From contig JAKSZP010017460.1 of the NCBI GenBank assembly GCA_022478985.1, positions 1 to 64,000 of the forward strand: a stretch of DNA of 64,000 nucleotides, written 5' to 3'. Both the position numbers and the translations under genes were made by a program. Every line of letters begins with the position of its first letter. Within the stretch, counting starts at the first letter, position 1. This DNA is from Massospora cicadina. Its lineage: Eukaryota > Entomophthoromycota > Entomophthoromycetes > Entomophthorales > Entomophthoraceae. Shown one piece after another: positions 43,929 through 55,740 of this stretch. Below the pieces are notes generated by a model. The model did no database searches. It was not told the DNA's origin and saw only the letters and a program-made list of their open reading frames with translations.

Positions 43929-45230
43929 ATTGGAACCTGTTATCCAGAGTAGCTGAATTGGTATCACAAGCCAATCTGAATAATCTGGATGAGCAGTTGA
44001 TGAAAGCTAAGAAGGAATTAGAATTAGTTGCAAAGTAACAATGATCTCTTTAAAAAGGTCACCTAATTGAAGCTGAAGTAGATCAAATTAGTCTAAGAGT
44101 TACTATTTTATAAAACCGAGAGAAAAGTGGATAGAGAACAATTCAAATGGACTCAGGAAGACATAGTCACAGATCTAAAGTGCTTCAAAGATTTGGAAAT
44201 CACAAATGTGATTGCACTCAAATAAACAGATGATGCCTACAACAAAATTCATGAAAATTAGCTTGGAAAGGACAGATCCCAAGAAGTATGAATGGAGCTT
44301 TTACTGCAATTTTGGAGATGACTCCCAAATATAAACCTATCGTTATTTAGGTTGCCAATCAGAGATATAAAGCCACAGTAGCAATAGAAGGATATCGGAA
44401 TATGCCAAAATTACCTATGTTTCACTGAGATAACGCACCAGTATTTTTACGACCTTTTAGAATAATTTTTTCAGATTGTGGGCCAACAAAAAGCGGTAAT
44501 TATGATGAATTGTTTGGACAATGACTGTCAAAATCTGAAGCTTCCCATATCAACTGGGATAAATGGACATACAGCGATTTTAAAGAATCAATTATGATTG
44601 GGTTTAAGAGTTCTGAGTGAATGGCTAACCATAAGCAGGAGTTTATGGGAATTTAATTCAAAAGGATGAAACATTAACTACTTTCACCGACCAAATTTTA
44701 CCAGGAACCACAAAGATTGGTTGGTGCAAAAATCTCTCTGATTTTGATGCACGTATAGAAATGTAAAAAGAACTTTAGATCTTCTGAGATCTGCACTGTG
44801 CTATAGTTTTATCACTTGCAAACCAAACTCTCAAATCACAGATAGTGGAGTATCTCAAGATTCTAGGAGCAAAATCTGAAAAAAAACTAACCAAAACTTT
44901 AAAGCTGCTTCTTCAAGAACTCAGAATACTTTGAAATTCACTGAAACTAATAAGGAACAACATAATTGATTATAATAAGAAATAAGCCTAAAGGACTGAA
45001 AAGGATGGATAAAACTACAATTACTGCCACCAATGTGGAAAGATTAAGCATGTAGTCGCTCAATGTTGGTCTGAGTAAACTAAAGAGCAAGTAATTATTG
45101 TGCAGGATAAAAAAAGAAACTGGCCAGTATTCAGAAAGAGACCAGTTGTACAGATATGGTGCATTATAGCACTGTGATCAAACTCAAACCCCTGACATAC
45201 TCAAAGGTGGACTATATTTCTATCTTATCT

Positions 45231-46100
45231 GTAAATGAAAATACACCTGATCCGCTCTACAAGGTGGTTAATTTGTACGTGAATGCAATCACCCAAGTAA
45301 AGGTGAAGTAGATAGACCATGAAATCATGAAAGAAGTTATTCATCTATATGCTCATTATTTAGCAGAAAAGTTCAGAACTGCTAAAAGCACCAAAGAGCT
45401 AAAAATGAAACTTGATGATGCAAATGTTTCTCTCCATATTATCAGAAGCAAGGAAGTCTTTACTAATTTGTCAACACAGTTAATGTCTTTAGATCTGGAA
45501 AATAATGCCGTAAATCACTCAGTAAACGCTTTATTACAATACTTTGAGTGTACATATGTGGACATTATAGGCAATAAGAAGAGTATGGTCGTTATTTAAC
45601 AGTGAAGCGCCCATTAGTTAATATTTTGCCCAAGATGCTAAAGCAAATGAAGAGTTCACTGGATCTAGAGTACCAGAAGGATTATGGAACTGCTGGACCT
45701 ATTATGACAACATCCTGTGGAACATACAGTGAAATGCCACTTCAGTTTGGACGGCTGGTGTATCAGCTCCTGCTTATAAACAGATTAGGTACAGCCTGGT
45801 ATGCACATCACCCTGGTGGTCGAATTCTCATATTCCAATGAGATTTGAAGGCCAACTCTGTAAATTGAGTTTGGTAGAAGTTCATATTAGGAATGGGGTA
45901 ATCAAAGGTAAGAGGTCAGAAATTCAGAAACAGAGGCTGATCCAGAAGAATGCAACACTGGTATATCAAATTATCTAAATAATATTTAAATTGGATATTG
46001 AGCCTATGAAAATGATGACCTGGTTGTTGTTCAAAAACTTGGGTTAGAAGGATCCCTAGTTGAGTATTTTGCAGTGCTATATGAAGGGGAAGGGGATAAT
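45231..46100 (+). pseudogene. X' protease region
   Basis: Open at 45327-45599: AVNHSVNALLQYFECTYVDI aligns with the X segment before the protease (AIHSVNIILQYSECTYIDI, about 29200-29255). The active site after it is degraded (SEAPI in place of DSGAPI, about 45602). The later part, with TSCGTYSEMPLQFG (45708-45750), also matches X. No RT of this element follows: the reading is lost by about 46080, so X' is truncated here. Confidence 0.7.
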
Positions 46101-46700
46101 TGAGAATTTAATATCATCTTCTAAAATCTTACAATAACCAATATAACATTTGCTAGCTCATTTTATATACTTTTTTGTTTTAAATATATATTCAATCCCT
46201 GATATTAAGAATAACCCAACAAGCGTGCTAGGTCAAGCATTGGTCTTATTCTCGGCGCTGTCCAGGAACCAGACCCTACTATTGACATGAAGTGTCACTG
46301 AGACCATGGTTTGAGAATATGTCATGACATCCAGACATGGAGTGTGGGTTTTGTGATAATTTCTGCCAGGTTGTCAGTTATGTGGTTAGTGACATGGCTG
46401 ATCTCACCCAAATCTCTTGTAGCATATTGGCGCAAAACCGCCCATAACCTTAAAAAAACTCGAATACTTTCCTTTCTGACTTGTGGGCCCTCAATAGGAT
46501 GTGGTGATCTCAGGAGGAAAGGAATGGTACCAACATTTATTAACCGTGGTGATGGTATTATTCTAGCTGGCCTTTTTAATGCACAAAGTGGGGCGGTTAT
46601 GGGGTGCTCCGATGCTAAAAGCAGAGGAAACTTTGGTAATGCCTAAATCAAACAATAGTTGATAGCTCTATCCATGGATGAACTAGACAAAATTCACCAG
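46101..46700 (+). other. Junction region between X' and V
   Basis: A purine run GAAGGGGAAGGGGATAA (about 46082-46100) ends X', followed by AT-rich sequence and then a 111-codon open stretch at 46311-46646. I do not recognise that protein. It may be the start of V gag or an LTR segment; no LTR pair is visible to decide. Confidence 0.35.
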
Positions 46701-47700
46701 GTGATAATTGAATTTGTTTTCAGGCGCGTTAACACAGGTGACAGGGGAACCCCTTTCTCACTAAAGATAGCACAAATCGTAAATGCATTACCCATTACTT
46801 AGCAGGCTGAGTGCAGAAGCTGATCAAAGAACAAGGCCGCCTACCAGGTTCCAGGGATGAGTGTGTGGATTTGATTAACTGTGCAGCCTGCACAGATGAG
46901 GTGAAAAATGAAGCATGGTCAGCACTCCTGATGGAAAACCAGGGACGTAACTCAATGGAGGATTACGTATGGATTTTCCATTCATTGAAAAATGGCTGGG
47001 TGAAAGTTTCATCATCCTCATGAATGTTCCATCAAGGTTTACAGGCAGATTTACTGGTGGCCATGGTAGCAGCAAAAGTTTAGACGTATGTGATGGAAGA
47101 GGTTGCAAAAGACAGACAGGTTGGAAAGCACTTTGGCATTGGCATGAGACCAGCGTGAGGGCTCCATGTCTCCAGGAAAAGTTCAAACTCCAGCGGGTAG
47201 TTGGCCCATTAAGGGGATGAAATGCAGTTTTAAGAGATTTTGGAAATGTACAAGGGGGAATAGTAAAGGTTGTGGAGGAATCCAGAAGGCTTCAAGCCAC
47301 AGACATGAGAAGGAAAAAATGTCCAAGTATTTGTCATCTACAAATTTGCAATTTAAAAACACATTAAAAGATAAATCAGCCTCTTCGCTTTACCTTGTTT
47401 ATTTATTACAACGGAGATATACACTAAATGCGGAGCAGAAGAAATGATGGCTCTGGAGGATACAGGGGTGGAGGAAAAATACATCTAGCTTGTACTAACT
47501 GAGAAATTGAAGTTGAAGATACAGAAGGGAATGAAGGTTGTGTTTGCTGATGTGTCATGAAGGGCTCCCTCAAGGCTAGTAAGTCCCTTGATAGGAGTAT
47601 GGCAGAGTATGTTTGGGTTCAAGGAGAAATTTTGTGCAATAGAGAATCTGGCCCATCCAGTAGTGTTATGGATGTGGTGGTTGCATAGCTTTTGACCCAG
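46701..47700 (+). pseudogene. V gag and protease remnants
   Basis: A capsid-like stretch (46811-47023) with CVDLINCAACTDEVKNEAW and NSMEDYVWIFHSLKNGW. Basic sequence follows, with no clear zinc knuckle. A possible protease site MALEDTGVEEKYI is at 47443-47487, where the family would have an uncharged residue before DTG. Stops follow. The assignment depends mainly on position before the RT. Confidence 0.5.
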
Positions 47701-49250
47701 TATTGATTTTCCTTTCCATGAAGTTACCTTGTATCTGAGTTCGCGTCCTTCAATGAGTTGAAATTGATAGTTGGTGAATATAAATTAGATAAATCCAAGA
47801 ATGTAGGAGTTATGCAGGTGGAGGAATTGAAAGAAGAATACCGAGATATTGTGGGAATATTTGGGGCAAAAATGGATTTACAATACCCCACCGGCTCATT
47901 CACATTCTTATTATGGTTCAAAAAGGGTCTGAACTTCCCTACAGACGCCTGGTTTGCCGTTAAATCACCAAGTGAAAGCGAAGTTGAAAGAGAAAATAAA
48001 TTAAATGTTTGCAAGGGGTTGATTGAGCCATTAAAATACGCCATCATGTCACTGGTACTACTGGTACCAAAATCAAGCGGGGAATTATGGATGTGTTTGG
48101 AAATCTGGCGGCTTAATGCAGTTATGGAGTCAGATCTTTATCCTATGCCCTTGATGGAGGATTCTCCTAATGATCACAGGATGTACCATTTTTTCAAAGC
48201 TAGATCTTGTGGACACATTTAATCAAGTATTTAAGAGATGGGCATCAAAAATATAAGCGTTTGAATGCCATTAAAAGATGTTTCAGCATCAGGTAATGCT
48301 GTTTGGGCTACGGAATGCTCCAGAGGTGTTCCATCATTTGTTTAATAAGTGCTGAGTGGGATGGTCAGCCATTTATGTGACACGTATATGGATGAAATTT
48401 TCATCTTTTCCCATTACTAGGATGATCATGTATATGATGTGTAGGAAGTGCTGAAATCACTTGCCAAGGTGGGTCTGCGGAAAAGCCATTAAATTGTGAG
48501 TTTAACCAAAGCTCTGTGACGTTTTTAGGAAGTTTCAAGGTTAGAGATTGGCTTAGGATATGCCCTAATAAACTGCGGGAAACTTTGATCATGGAAGGCA
48601 CTGACAGAGCGAACAGGGGTATGAAGTTTTTTGGGATGATGAATTTTCTTTGGCAGCTTGTGAAAATCTGTCAAAAATGGCTCTGCCACTTACATGGTTA
48701 GTGCAAGATGAACCATTTTTATGAGGAGAAGAGGAGGGATAAGAGTTGGGACCATCTAGTACTAAAAAAAAAAAGAGGAGGGATAAGATTTCATTTTATT
48801 AAAGGAGAAGATACTTTCAGCGCCTGTTCAGGCTCACCCAGACCCCATGAAACCTTTCATTGTTGAGACAGATGCAATGAATTATGCCATGGTTGGAGCT
48901 ATTAAAAGATGGGGAGGATGATGGATTAGAATCACATTGTGTGCTACTTTAGCTTAATATTTCCTGGTGGAAACAAATTACCAGTTATACGATAAAGTAT
49001 TACTGGCAGTTGTCACAGCTTTATGGAAATGACAGCACCTTATGCTGTATGCTCATCACCCTTTTGTAATTTGGATGAATCATTGGGAACTAGAATATTA
49101 TTGCGAGACAAGGAAGATGGGCCATCGCCAAGCCTGTTGGCACGTGAGCTGGCTCAATACAATTTTGGGTAGATTACCAGCCAGGATAATCCAACCTCTT
49201 AGCATATTGGTTAATTAAGACGCGGGGTTGGCTTATAAGAAACATTTTTG
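47701..49250 (+). pseudogene. V reverse transcriptase and RNase H
   Basis: The open stretch 47758-48222 covers the pre-RT and first RT blocks: PLKYAIMSLVLLVPKSSGELWMC, then LNAVMESDLYPMPLMEDS. HQVMLFGLRNAPEVF follows in another frame (about 48290-48335), then the palm box YMDEIFIFSH at 48385 onward, in which the second Asp is Glu. RNase H shows FIVETDAMNYAMVGAI (about 48858-48905). Frames shift repeatedly. A gypsy lineage distinct from X, Y, Z and W. Confidence 0.7.
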
Positions 49251-49830
49251 GAGGGTTTTTAACATGGCTATAATTTTTTGGTTGGATCAATTTGTGATGA
49301 TCAAAAGTGAGGAGAGCAAATTAGGAGAAGAGATCCAGCGGAAACAGAGGAAGTTGGTATTTGGTCATCAACTATGGGCTAATACAGTGGAAGGCTAGCA
49401 GCATGGTCACCATCATACATATGGGAAAAGAAATGGCATATTATACCATAATTTGCGCGTGTGGATCTAAAATTCGTCATTGCAATTAAAGATGTTACAA
49501 GCTTATCACAACCACCCTATGGAAAGCACCTTTGAGTTGAGAAGATGGTCAAACTGGTGTGGCAGTATTATTTGTGGTTGGGTTTTTGGAAAGACACTAT
49601 GAAATAATTGTGGAATGTTTGGTTTAGGCTAAGTAAAAACCCTCAAGGTAGCCTCTCAATGGTAAGTTATTCCCCCTTCAAATTTCAGTTCGTCCATGGG
49701 GGTCAGTTATTGTAGACTTTATCACAATTTTTTTAAAGGTCTAAGAGAAAGACGCAAATAAGATTGTCATATTCTGGTGATTGACATAAAGATAAATCCT
49801 TTGATAACCAATAAATCAGGCCAATTATCC
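49251..49830 (+). pseudogene. V integrase fragment
   Basis: Only the N-terminal part remains: AYHNHPMESTFELRR (about 49500-49545), the zinc region in broken frames, and a core start near 49715-49790 (VIVDFIT; ILVIDIKINP). It stops where the 50-bp tandem repeats begin, so the element is 3'-truncated. Confidence 0.55.
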
Positions 49831-50110
49831 TTTCAAACTTGAGCTGATTACTATAATTCTCAACTAAAGCTAATTACATTTATATGTCTTGGGCCAAATA
49901 TTCAAAGTCAATTTTAATTCAATTATCCACTTAACAACTTGGGCCAATTATCTCAACGCCAACTTTATTCAATTATCCACTTTACAGTTTGGGCCAAATA
50001 TTACAAATCCAAACTAATTAATTATCCATTTACAGTTTAGGCTGAATATCTTAATGCCAGTTAATTCAGCCATCCACTTTTCAATTTGGACTGATTTCTC
50101 ACATAATTTA
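49816..50110. repeat. Minisatellite, period about 50 bp, five to six units
   Basis: Units start at about 49838, 49888, 49938, 49988, 50037 and 50085 with the core CTTGGGCCAAATAT and TCAATTATCCACTT. Units are degenerate (CTTGAGCTGATTA, TTAGGCTGAATAT, TTGGACTGATTT), decaying towards both ends. Confidence 0.88.
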
Positions 50111-50245
50111 AGATGATTATACATGTAAAAACTTTGCATTTGGTCCCAACTAATAAGGTTCAATATCAACCATTCATCTTAAGATATCATCTTGGAATCA
50201 ATCCTTAAAATAACCAATTTCTCGCCCTATGGCGAATTTTGTATG
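50111..50245. other. Spacer between the minisatellite and LINE 4
   Basis: About 135 bp of AT-rich sequence with no frame. It includes the short palindrome-like TCGCCCTATGGCGA at about 50222. Its origin is not clear. Confidence 0.4.
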
Positions 50246-52556
50246 TTTTATTTTTTCTGAGGTAAGCTGACAAGGAGATGACAATACTGATATATGTAAT
50301 TGGATATGGGAGGTGAATTATGAAAAAATTTGGCACCCCAGAGTAGACGAGCTACCCTTTTGCCAGCTGATACCGCCAGGTATAGGGAGGTTGAGTGCCT
50401 TACTACGAAGGGGTTTCCCCTATTATGAAGCAGGTGTGGAGGAAAGGGTCCATATGCAGAATACAGAATAAAAACCATGATTCAAAAAGTTGTTGTTGCT
50501 TTGGCCTCATGTATCCGTATAGCCAGGCTTGAAAGTGTTCCAGTGGGTGTAGATGAAATCTGCTGATTGTCCCACAGATGGTGAGTATGGTTCCCTTGAA
50601 AGCATCCAGTGCTATGGTGTGGATTGTACACATTGCAATGGTGACTATCAGTGAGTGGAGTGTAGGTGTTATCAGAGATTTGAGTTGGGGTGCTAGGAGG
50701 CTTCTGGAGATTGACAACTCCTGGTTATTTTGGGTAGTTAGCAAGCCAGCAACTTCTAGCCGTATGGCTCTAGATGGGGGGCATGCTTCAAGGTGGTGGT
50801 GTAGGGTGCCATCCCCTCCACACACTGCGCATTCTTCATGAAGAGAGTTGGAGAATCTGTTCTGTAGGTTCTTCTGAGGCAACGCCAGGTGTTAGCACTT
50901 TCCCTTGGCTGGAGGAGCGAATGATGTGTTAGCCTCCATAATTCCTTCTGTGTTGTGATATCATATGGGATGTCTAAAGTATCTAGGTAGTCGATTCTCA
51001 CATTGAATGTGGTCACATTGTGTGTGTTCATCTGGGGGTAGTCCTCTGGATTCCTTAGCGTGAAGTGGGCTCTGGGCCTTCCCTCCCCTGACTAGTGCCT
51101 GTGAGTGTGACGGACCACCCCATGTGCCAAATGGTGCGGAGGAGGCGTTTATAGTGTGGGGAGTTACATGAGGGCCCGCTGCATTGAGGCGGTTTGCAAG
51201 ATATGTGATCAGGATGGGCGGGTTTTATGGGTTGGATAGTTTGAGCGCCTGTGCAAAGTTGGTCCTCGCCGCTCTAGACCAGTGTTGTTGGGGGAGGTCT
51301 GGGGCTAGGACTTTTTTTATCCAGGTGCCCAGTATACGGTTAACGTGGGCCTCAAAGTCTATTAGGCCCATGCCTCCGCTAGAGCGTGGGCCAAAGAGTG
51401 TTTCCACCCATACAGGTGGCCAGGATCCAGGCCAAAGCCATCCCTGGATAAGTTCTCGGGGATTGAAGATATGAAGGTAGGTGATAAGGAGATTGCATAT
51501 GTGAGGAACCACAACATCAGGAAGTTGAGTGAGTTGGAAACTTTTACCCGCCCCATTAGTCCTGGAGAACTTCATTTAAGGGCGGCGCGGTTGGACATCT
51601 GCTGAAGTAGATTGTCCTCCATTGTCTCATTGACATACCCCCTGTCTTCATCCATACCCCAAGGTGGCGGACAGGGTTAGTTGTGGGAGGTGATGTGAAG
51701 GGAAGTATGAAAGGGTTGTTTCTTTGTGGAGGGCTGCGAGATTTGGGTGTTGTGGCCCGAATTTTTAGTGTACTTGCCTAAGAGGCTTATTTCCGTTTAC
51801 CTTTTGTTGAATGACACGTTGCTCACAATGATATATATCTAGTGTGCGTTCTAACTGGTGGGAATTATTGTTGTTAGATGTATCAGTTACATAGTCATCC
51901 ACAAAGACTAGTATCTTGATTGTTGGCTGACCTTGTTCAGTTATGCTAATGAGGCGTGAGTCTGATACGCGAAGGGTGTGGATCAAAACTGAAGTTATAC
52001 ACCTTTGGGCTGAGGGGGTTTCCTAGTTTGAGCCCTCTGTGAAGTGTGATCTAGTTAGTTAGGAAGCCAGGGCTTCAAACAGCCATGGATGCAGATTTTG
52101 TGAGGAGCATCGCCCAGTTTATGAATCTGGGTGGGAGTTTGAAAGCGCTCAGGCATTCCTTCAGGTACGGCCAGCTAACGCGGTCATATGTCCTTTCCTG
52201 GTCTAGGAATACTAGGGCTCCAGGTGCTTTGGACTGAAATATGTTGGCGACGGAATGTATGTTTGTCCAGACTGAACGCCCTGGTATTAACCCAAACTGA
52301 TTAGGTGACAGAACTTTAGAGGCTATTGTGCCTAATCTGGTTGCTAAAAATTTTGTGAGTAGTTTTGTATCAGTTTTAGAGAGCGCAATTGGGCGCCAGA
52401 TGGCCAGGTCCATAGTCGCCCTTCTTAAACAGGGTTATGACATAAGAGTTCTAGCCACCAGGAAGGAGGCGTGTCTCCAGCAGGCGCTGGTTTATTGATG
52501 CTAATAGGAGGAGGGCAATTTGTTTGAAGTATTTTTTATAAAATTTGTAGGGTATC
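50246..52556 (-). mobile_element. LINE 4, 3' half, minus strand
   Basis: The 3' portion of a LINE related to LINEs 1-3, cut at its 5' side by the LTR of X copy E at 52557. The cut falls in RT right at the PYKFYKKYF block. The rest may lie beyond the right edge of the window. The minus-strand 3' end reads GCTTACCTCAGAAAAAATAAAA, the tail that best matches the SINE. Divergence from LINE 2 is large, so it is a separate subfamily. Confidence 0.85.
50403..52550 (-). pseudogene. LINE 4 ORF2, RT to C terminus
   Basis: Minus strand: PYKFYKKYF (about 52545-52520), LAIWRPIALSKTDTKLLTKFLA (52410-52345), the GRSVWTNIHSVANIFQSK block (52290-52230), VFLDQERTYDRVSW (52215-52175), then FVDDYVT with both catalytic Asp kept (GATGAC, 51899-51894). 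The thumb-like region with GMGLIDFEAHVNRILGTW (51370-51315) follows. The C-terminal finger CAVCGGDGTLHHHLEACP (about 50830-50775) is CX2CX7HX4C with all ligands kept. Ends HTCFIIGETPS at 50403. Frameshifts occur near 52070, 51770, 51560 and 50870. This is the best-kept C-terminal region among the LINEs. Confidence 0.8.
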
Positions 52557-53666
52557 TGTAAAATTTATAGGTTTTATGTTTAATATCAGCCAATAACCCT
52601 ATAAAATATAGCTTTTACAGGTTCAGGTTTTATGCAATTCTACACATTGTATAATAGTAGCTGATATAATTGTTGATAATAGTATGGTGACTATTATCTA
52701 TAATTGAATGGAAGTATTAGATTTTGGTCCAACGCTCAGCCAATGTGTCCTCTCAAAAACTTATGATGTCATGAATAGGGATTCGTTCCCTTGTACGGCC
52801 TAATTCAATCTATGCTCAAATCTCTGTTTACAGTTTCTCTGGTTTAAAACACTGTCAGCAGCAATCCACAACTCGATTCATCTTCTCTGGATACCCACTC
52901 ATATCCTTACTCTTTATCTTAAAGAGTCTCCCAATTATCACACACAACAATTATATCCCTGAGAAAGAATAGAACTTAAAATGGATTCTGATAAAAGTAT
53001 ACTTGTAAAGTAGTGTTCATTTGTTTTTTATTAGTGAATTCTTTAGGGAATCTATAGTGGGGAATTTGGTGCCCAACCCTCAGTTGGCACCTCCTTGATG
53101 AAATGGCAGCCATTGCCTTGAATCATCCATCCTTGTCTCAGCTGTGATGGCCTTCTTCATTCTGGCTAGGATTCTGTCATTGGACATCCTTGAGACCTGA
53201 AATGAAAAGAGTCAGAAAATGTGTCCCTAATATTTTCCCCTTGATCCAAGTGAACCAACCATTTTTGGCAAGCGAACTCCTTAGGTATTGGGACTTGTTA
53301 CCCATTAAGGAAGGTCACAAACAGAATGATTGATTCACTAGTTGCAGGTGGCATCACTCGCCTTGCAACTTAATCCCTAAATTCCCAATTGGTCAGTGAT
53401 GAAACCAACCAATCCCAATTGGTACACCTGATAGTTAATCAACTATCAGATTCCCTATTTTGTTGGCAACTCTGCCTGACGGGATCTTAAGCATTCATCT
53501 GAATTGATCCCAACGGAACTGACCAAGCGAATAACCTAAAATCCCCCAAACATAATTACCCTGAAATGAGGGTCAACTGATATCCAATTCACTTCACATT
53601 AGGGAATTATCCCCTAGCGATCCCAGGTAATCTAGTCATCTGCGAATATGGGCTAATATCCAAACA
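52557..53666 (-). repeat. X-family LTR (copy E), 3' LTR on the minus strand
   Basis: 1110 bp. On the minus strand it begins TGTTTGGATATTAGCC and ends AAATTTTACA. It is preceded on that strand by the purine run AAGAGGGGAATG (53667-53680), so it is the 3' LTR. Left neighbour is LINE 4. The target duplication cannot be verified because the other LTR is interrupted. Confidence 0.88.
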
Positions 53667-54210
53667 CATTCCCCTCTTATCTAGATTTTCAGTGAGAAAA
53701 GGATCAGGGCAGGAGAACACCACTTCAGACACTCAGTCAAATATTTCATTTTTTCAAGTGGAGCACAATCATCAGCACTCAATGCTGCTTGGGATGACCT
53801 TTGGCATGCGGCTCTCTTCCTCTTCCTCCTTGCTACCGCCTACTCATTCTGCGGTCCCCACAACCTTCTGTCATGCAGGCTGATTGATTTACTTGTGACA
53901 ATATTAATCCCAGGATCCAGTTTTCCCCCTGTCAGGGCATATGACCCGCTGTCATATTCAGGATTATTGGTCCGGCGTCCTCATTTTCCTGATTTTCTCC
54001 TTGTCCTTGAAAGGAGATTCTTGCCAACAATGTTCATTTGGCGGCCCAACTAAGAATGCTCATTTATGTTCGCCCTTGTTATTTTATCTTCATAACCTCT
54101 TAGCTCATATCATTCTTAATTTTTTTCTGAAGAGATTATCCCATTAAGTTTGAGATTAATTTTTCCAAAATTGGAGCTTAATAGATTTCAGAGTGCATAA
54201 TAGCAACTAT

Positions 54211-54217
54211 TATATAA
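54211..54217 (+). promoter_or_regulatory. TATA-like box upstream of copy E aORF
   Basis: TATATAAGTCTAACATCCCC precedes the ATG at 54247 by 29 bp after the box. Conserved with copies B and C, including the leader CTCTCATCCAGCTCAT. Confidence 0.5.
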
Positions 54218-54246
54218 GTCTAACATCCCCCTCTCATCCAGCTCAT

Positions 54247-55260
54247 ATGTTGAATTATGAGTTGCAGTACCAAAAGCTTCTCAATAGTTTGTATGATCAA
54301 GATCCTTGGCTCTTCCAGCAGATGAGTCAATCTGCACAACGGAACCTTTTCTATGGTCCTTCCAGGACTCATACTCCTAGTCAAGAACCAGTGGATATTC
54401 CTTTAATGGAATCACCAGAAATGGTAATTAACCCCGCTGAAACCAGGTTAGCAATTGTCTCGAACAACTTGCACCCAATCCTTCCTCTGTTGTCAATTCA
54501 GAGTTAGATTTCAAGATTCTCCTGGATTCAGCTCCTTTCATAGATACTCCTAACATCCTAATCAAACCTCCTGAAGCGATTCCCTTTGCTCTTAATCATT
54601 TGTTCCTCTTTGGATCATACTTTCTTCTGGAGTTCCTCTTCTTACTTGGTCAATTTTATAAGCCAGCTGTCTTGGCCACCAAACTCACCATTGGCAACAG
54701 CGTACATTTTGCACCCCTATGCAGAATTAAGGGCCCAAGTCACTGAGGCTTTATCCATAGCTATGAATTCTTCCAATCTTGAAGGCATCCTAGATTGAGA
54801 TATCACAGACTACGCTCTTCGCTTTGCTGACCAAGTTATTCAAAGTTGGGCCATGAAGCATTCAGCCTCTCCCAGTTTCCATCGCTCTTTCTGCTTAAGC
54901 TTCTGAGAAGCTCATAGTTGTTGCTTGTAGGATGCCATTTGCTCCTTACATGACTATCTTATTTCTAGTGCATCCCATCGGTATCTTCCACTAATGAATT
55001 TGATAGGGGGCATGATTTGGCAACACCTGTCTAGTATCCCTTGTTTGTTGCTGGCCCATATGTCCAGTATTCTTGACTAATCCCGCTGGCAAGCACTCAA
55101 GGCTAATCTTCCAGCTCTAGTACCATATTGAATTACTCAGGGTTATTTGCCAACTGCCTCTTCTTGTACTGTTGCTTCCATCCCCTCTCTAGGGTATTGT
55201 GTTTGCTACTTCTGACATTTCAATTTCCCTTCCCCTAGTTGCTTTCTCACAGGGATCTGC
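54247..55260 (+). pseudogene. X copy E antisense ORF (aORF)
   Basis: On the plus strand because the element is reversed. ATG at 54247 (MLNYELQYQKLLNSLY), open to 54507 through LFQQMSQSAQRNLFYGPS, INPAETRLAIVSNN and LPLLSIQS. A one-base deletion ends this frame. Later blocks are visible in shifted frames: LNHLFLFGSYFLLEFLFLLGQ, KLTIGNSVHF, AQVTEALSIAMNSS, HRYLPLMNLIGGMIWQ and LLAHMSSILD. All occur in copies B and C in the same order. The predicted product is Leu- and Ser-rich and unlike gag, pol or any envelope protein I know. The end near 55260 is inferred from the last shared block. Confidence 0.66.
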
Positions 55261-55740
55261 ATCCGCTCAACAAACTTAGTTTTGTGTAGGTCTTGACCTT
55301 GCTAGCATCCAATCTCACATAAAAAATTGACGGGTTATTCACCCCTACTGCAATCCATCCTCCCTCCCCCAAGAGGCAACATAGGCGGAATCATCCCTGA
55401 ACTAAGGATAACCAATAGAAGTTAAAAATTATAAAAAATATATTGGTTTTTAATAATCTTTTTTCCAATACTTTTTAATTCTTTTATTTTTTTCCAAGAG
55501 ACTTGACCTTATTTCAGTTCAGCGTTCCATCTTTTTAATTTATTCCCCCAAACTGGATCCTAGATATGCTTAGAACTATCAGCTTTCTATGGTTCAGAGG
55601 CCTTACTTTTTTAAGACTTGCCAATTTAGATGGGTTCAGAGGTCCTTTTTTGGACTTGAATAAATCATTAGAACATACTAACTTAATGGTTCAGCAGTCC
55701 TTTAGGAACTCTTTTTTTTTTTCCTCGATCCATCACATTA
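55261..55740. other. X copy E linker between aORF and pol
   Basis: Reverse complement of the linkers at 9011-9377 and 32744-33184, with the TGGTTCAGAGGTCC-type repeats (about 55590, 55633 and 55690), a pyrimidine run CCTCCCTCCCCCAAGAG (about 55357-55373) and AT-rich runs. No supported frame. Confidence 0.55.

Larger units (their letters stand above)
43465..45230 (+). pseudogene. X' gag
   Basis: Decayed relative of X gag, interrupted by the SINE (43620-43912). Shared blocks: AILEMTPK-like near 44305, NMPKLPMFH (about 44398-44425, X has TPKLPTFHGD) and KQEFMGI-like near 44635-44655. The zinc knuckle CHQCGKIKHVVAQC (CX2CX4HX4C) at about 45025-45066 has all four ligands kept. Stops in all frames elsewhere. 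Diverged enough from X that it must be an older or separate lineage. Confidence 0.7.

Noticed and set aside
49830..50110. CRISPR-like array (about 50-bp periodic repeats)
   Set aside because: The repeats are head-to-tail, degenerate and without unique spacers, in a eukaryotic retrotransposon context.
53667..55330. Envelope-like gene of an errantivirus type in X
   Set aside because: The conserved frame runs against gag-pol, with no signal peptide, furin-like site or convincing membrane anchor.
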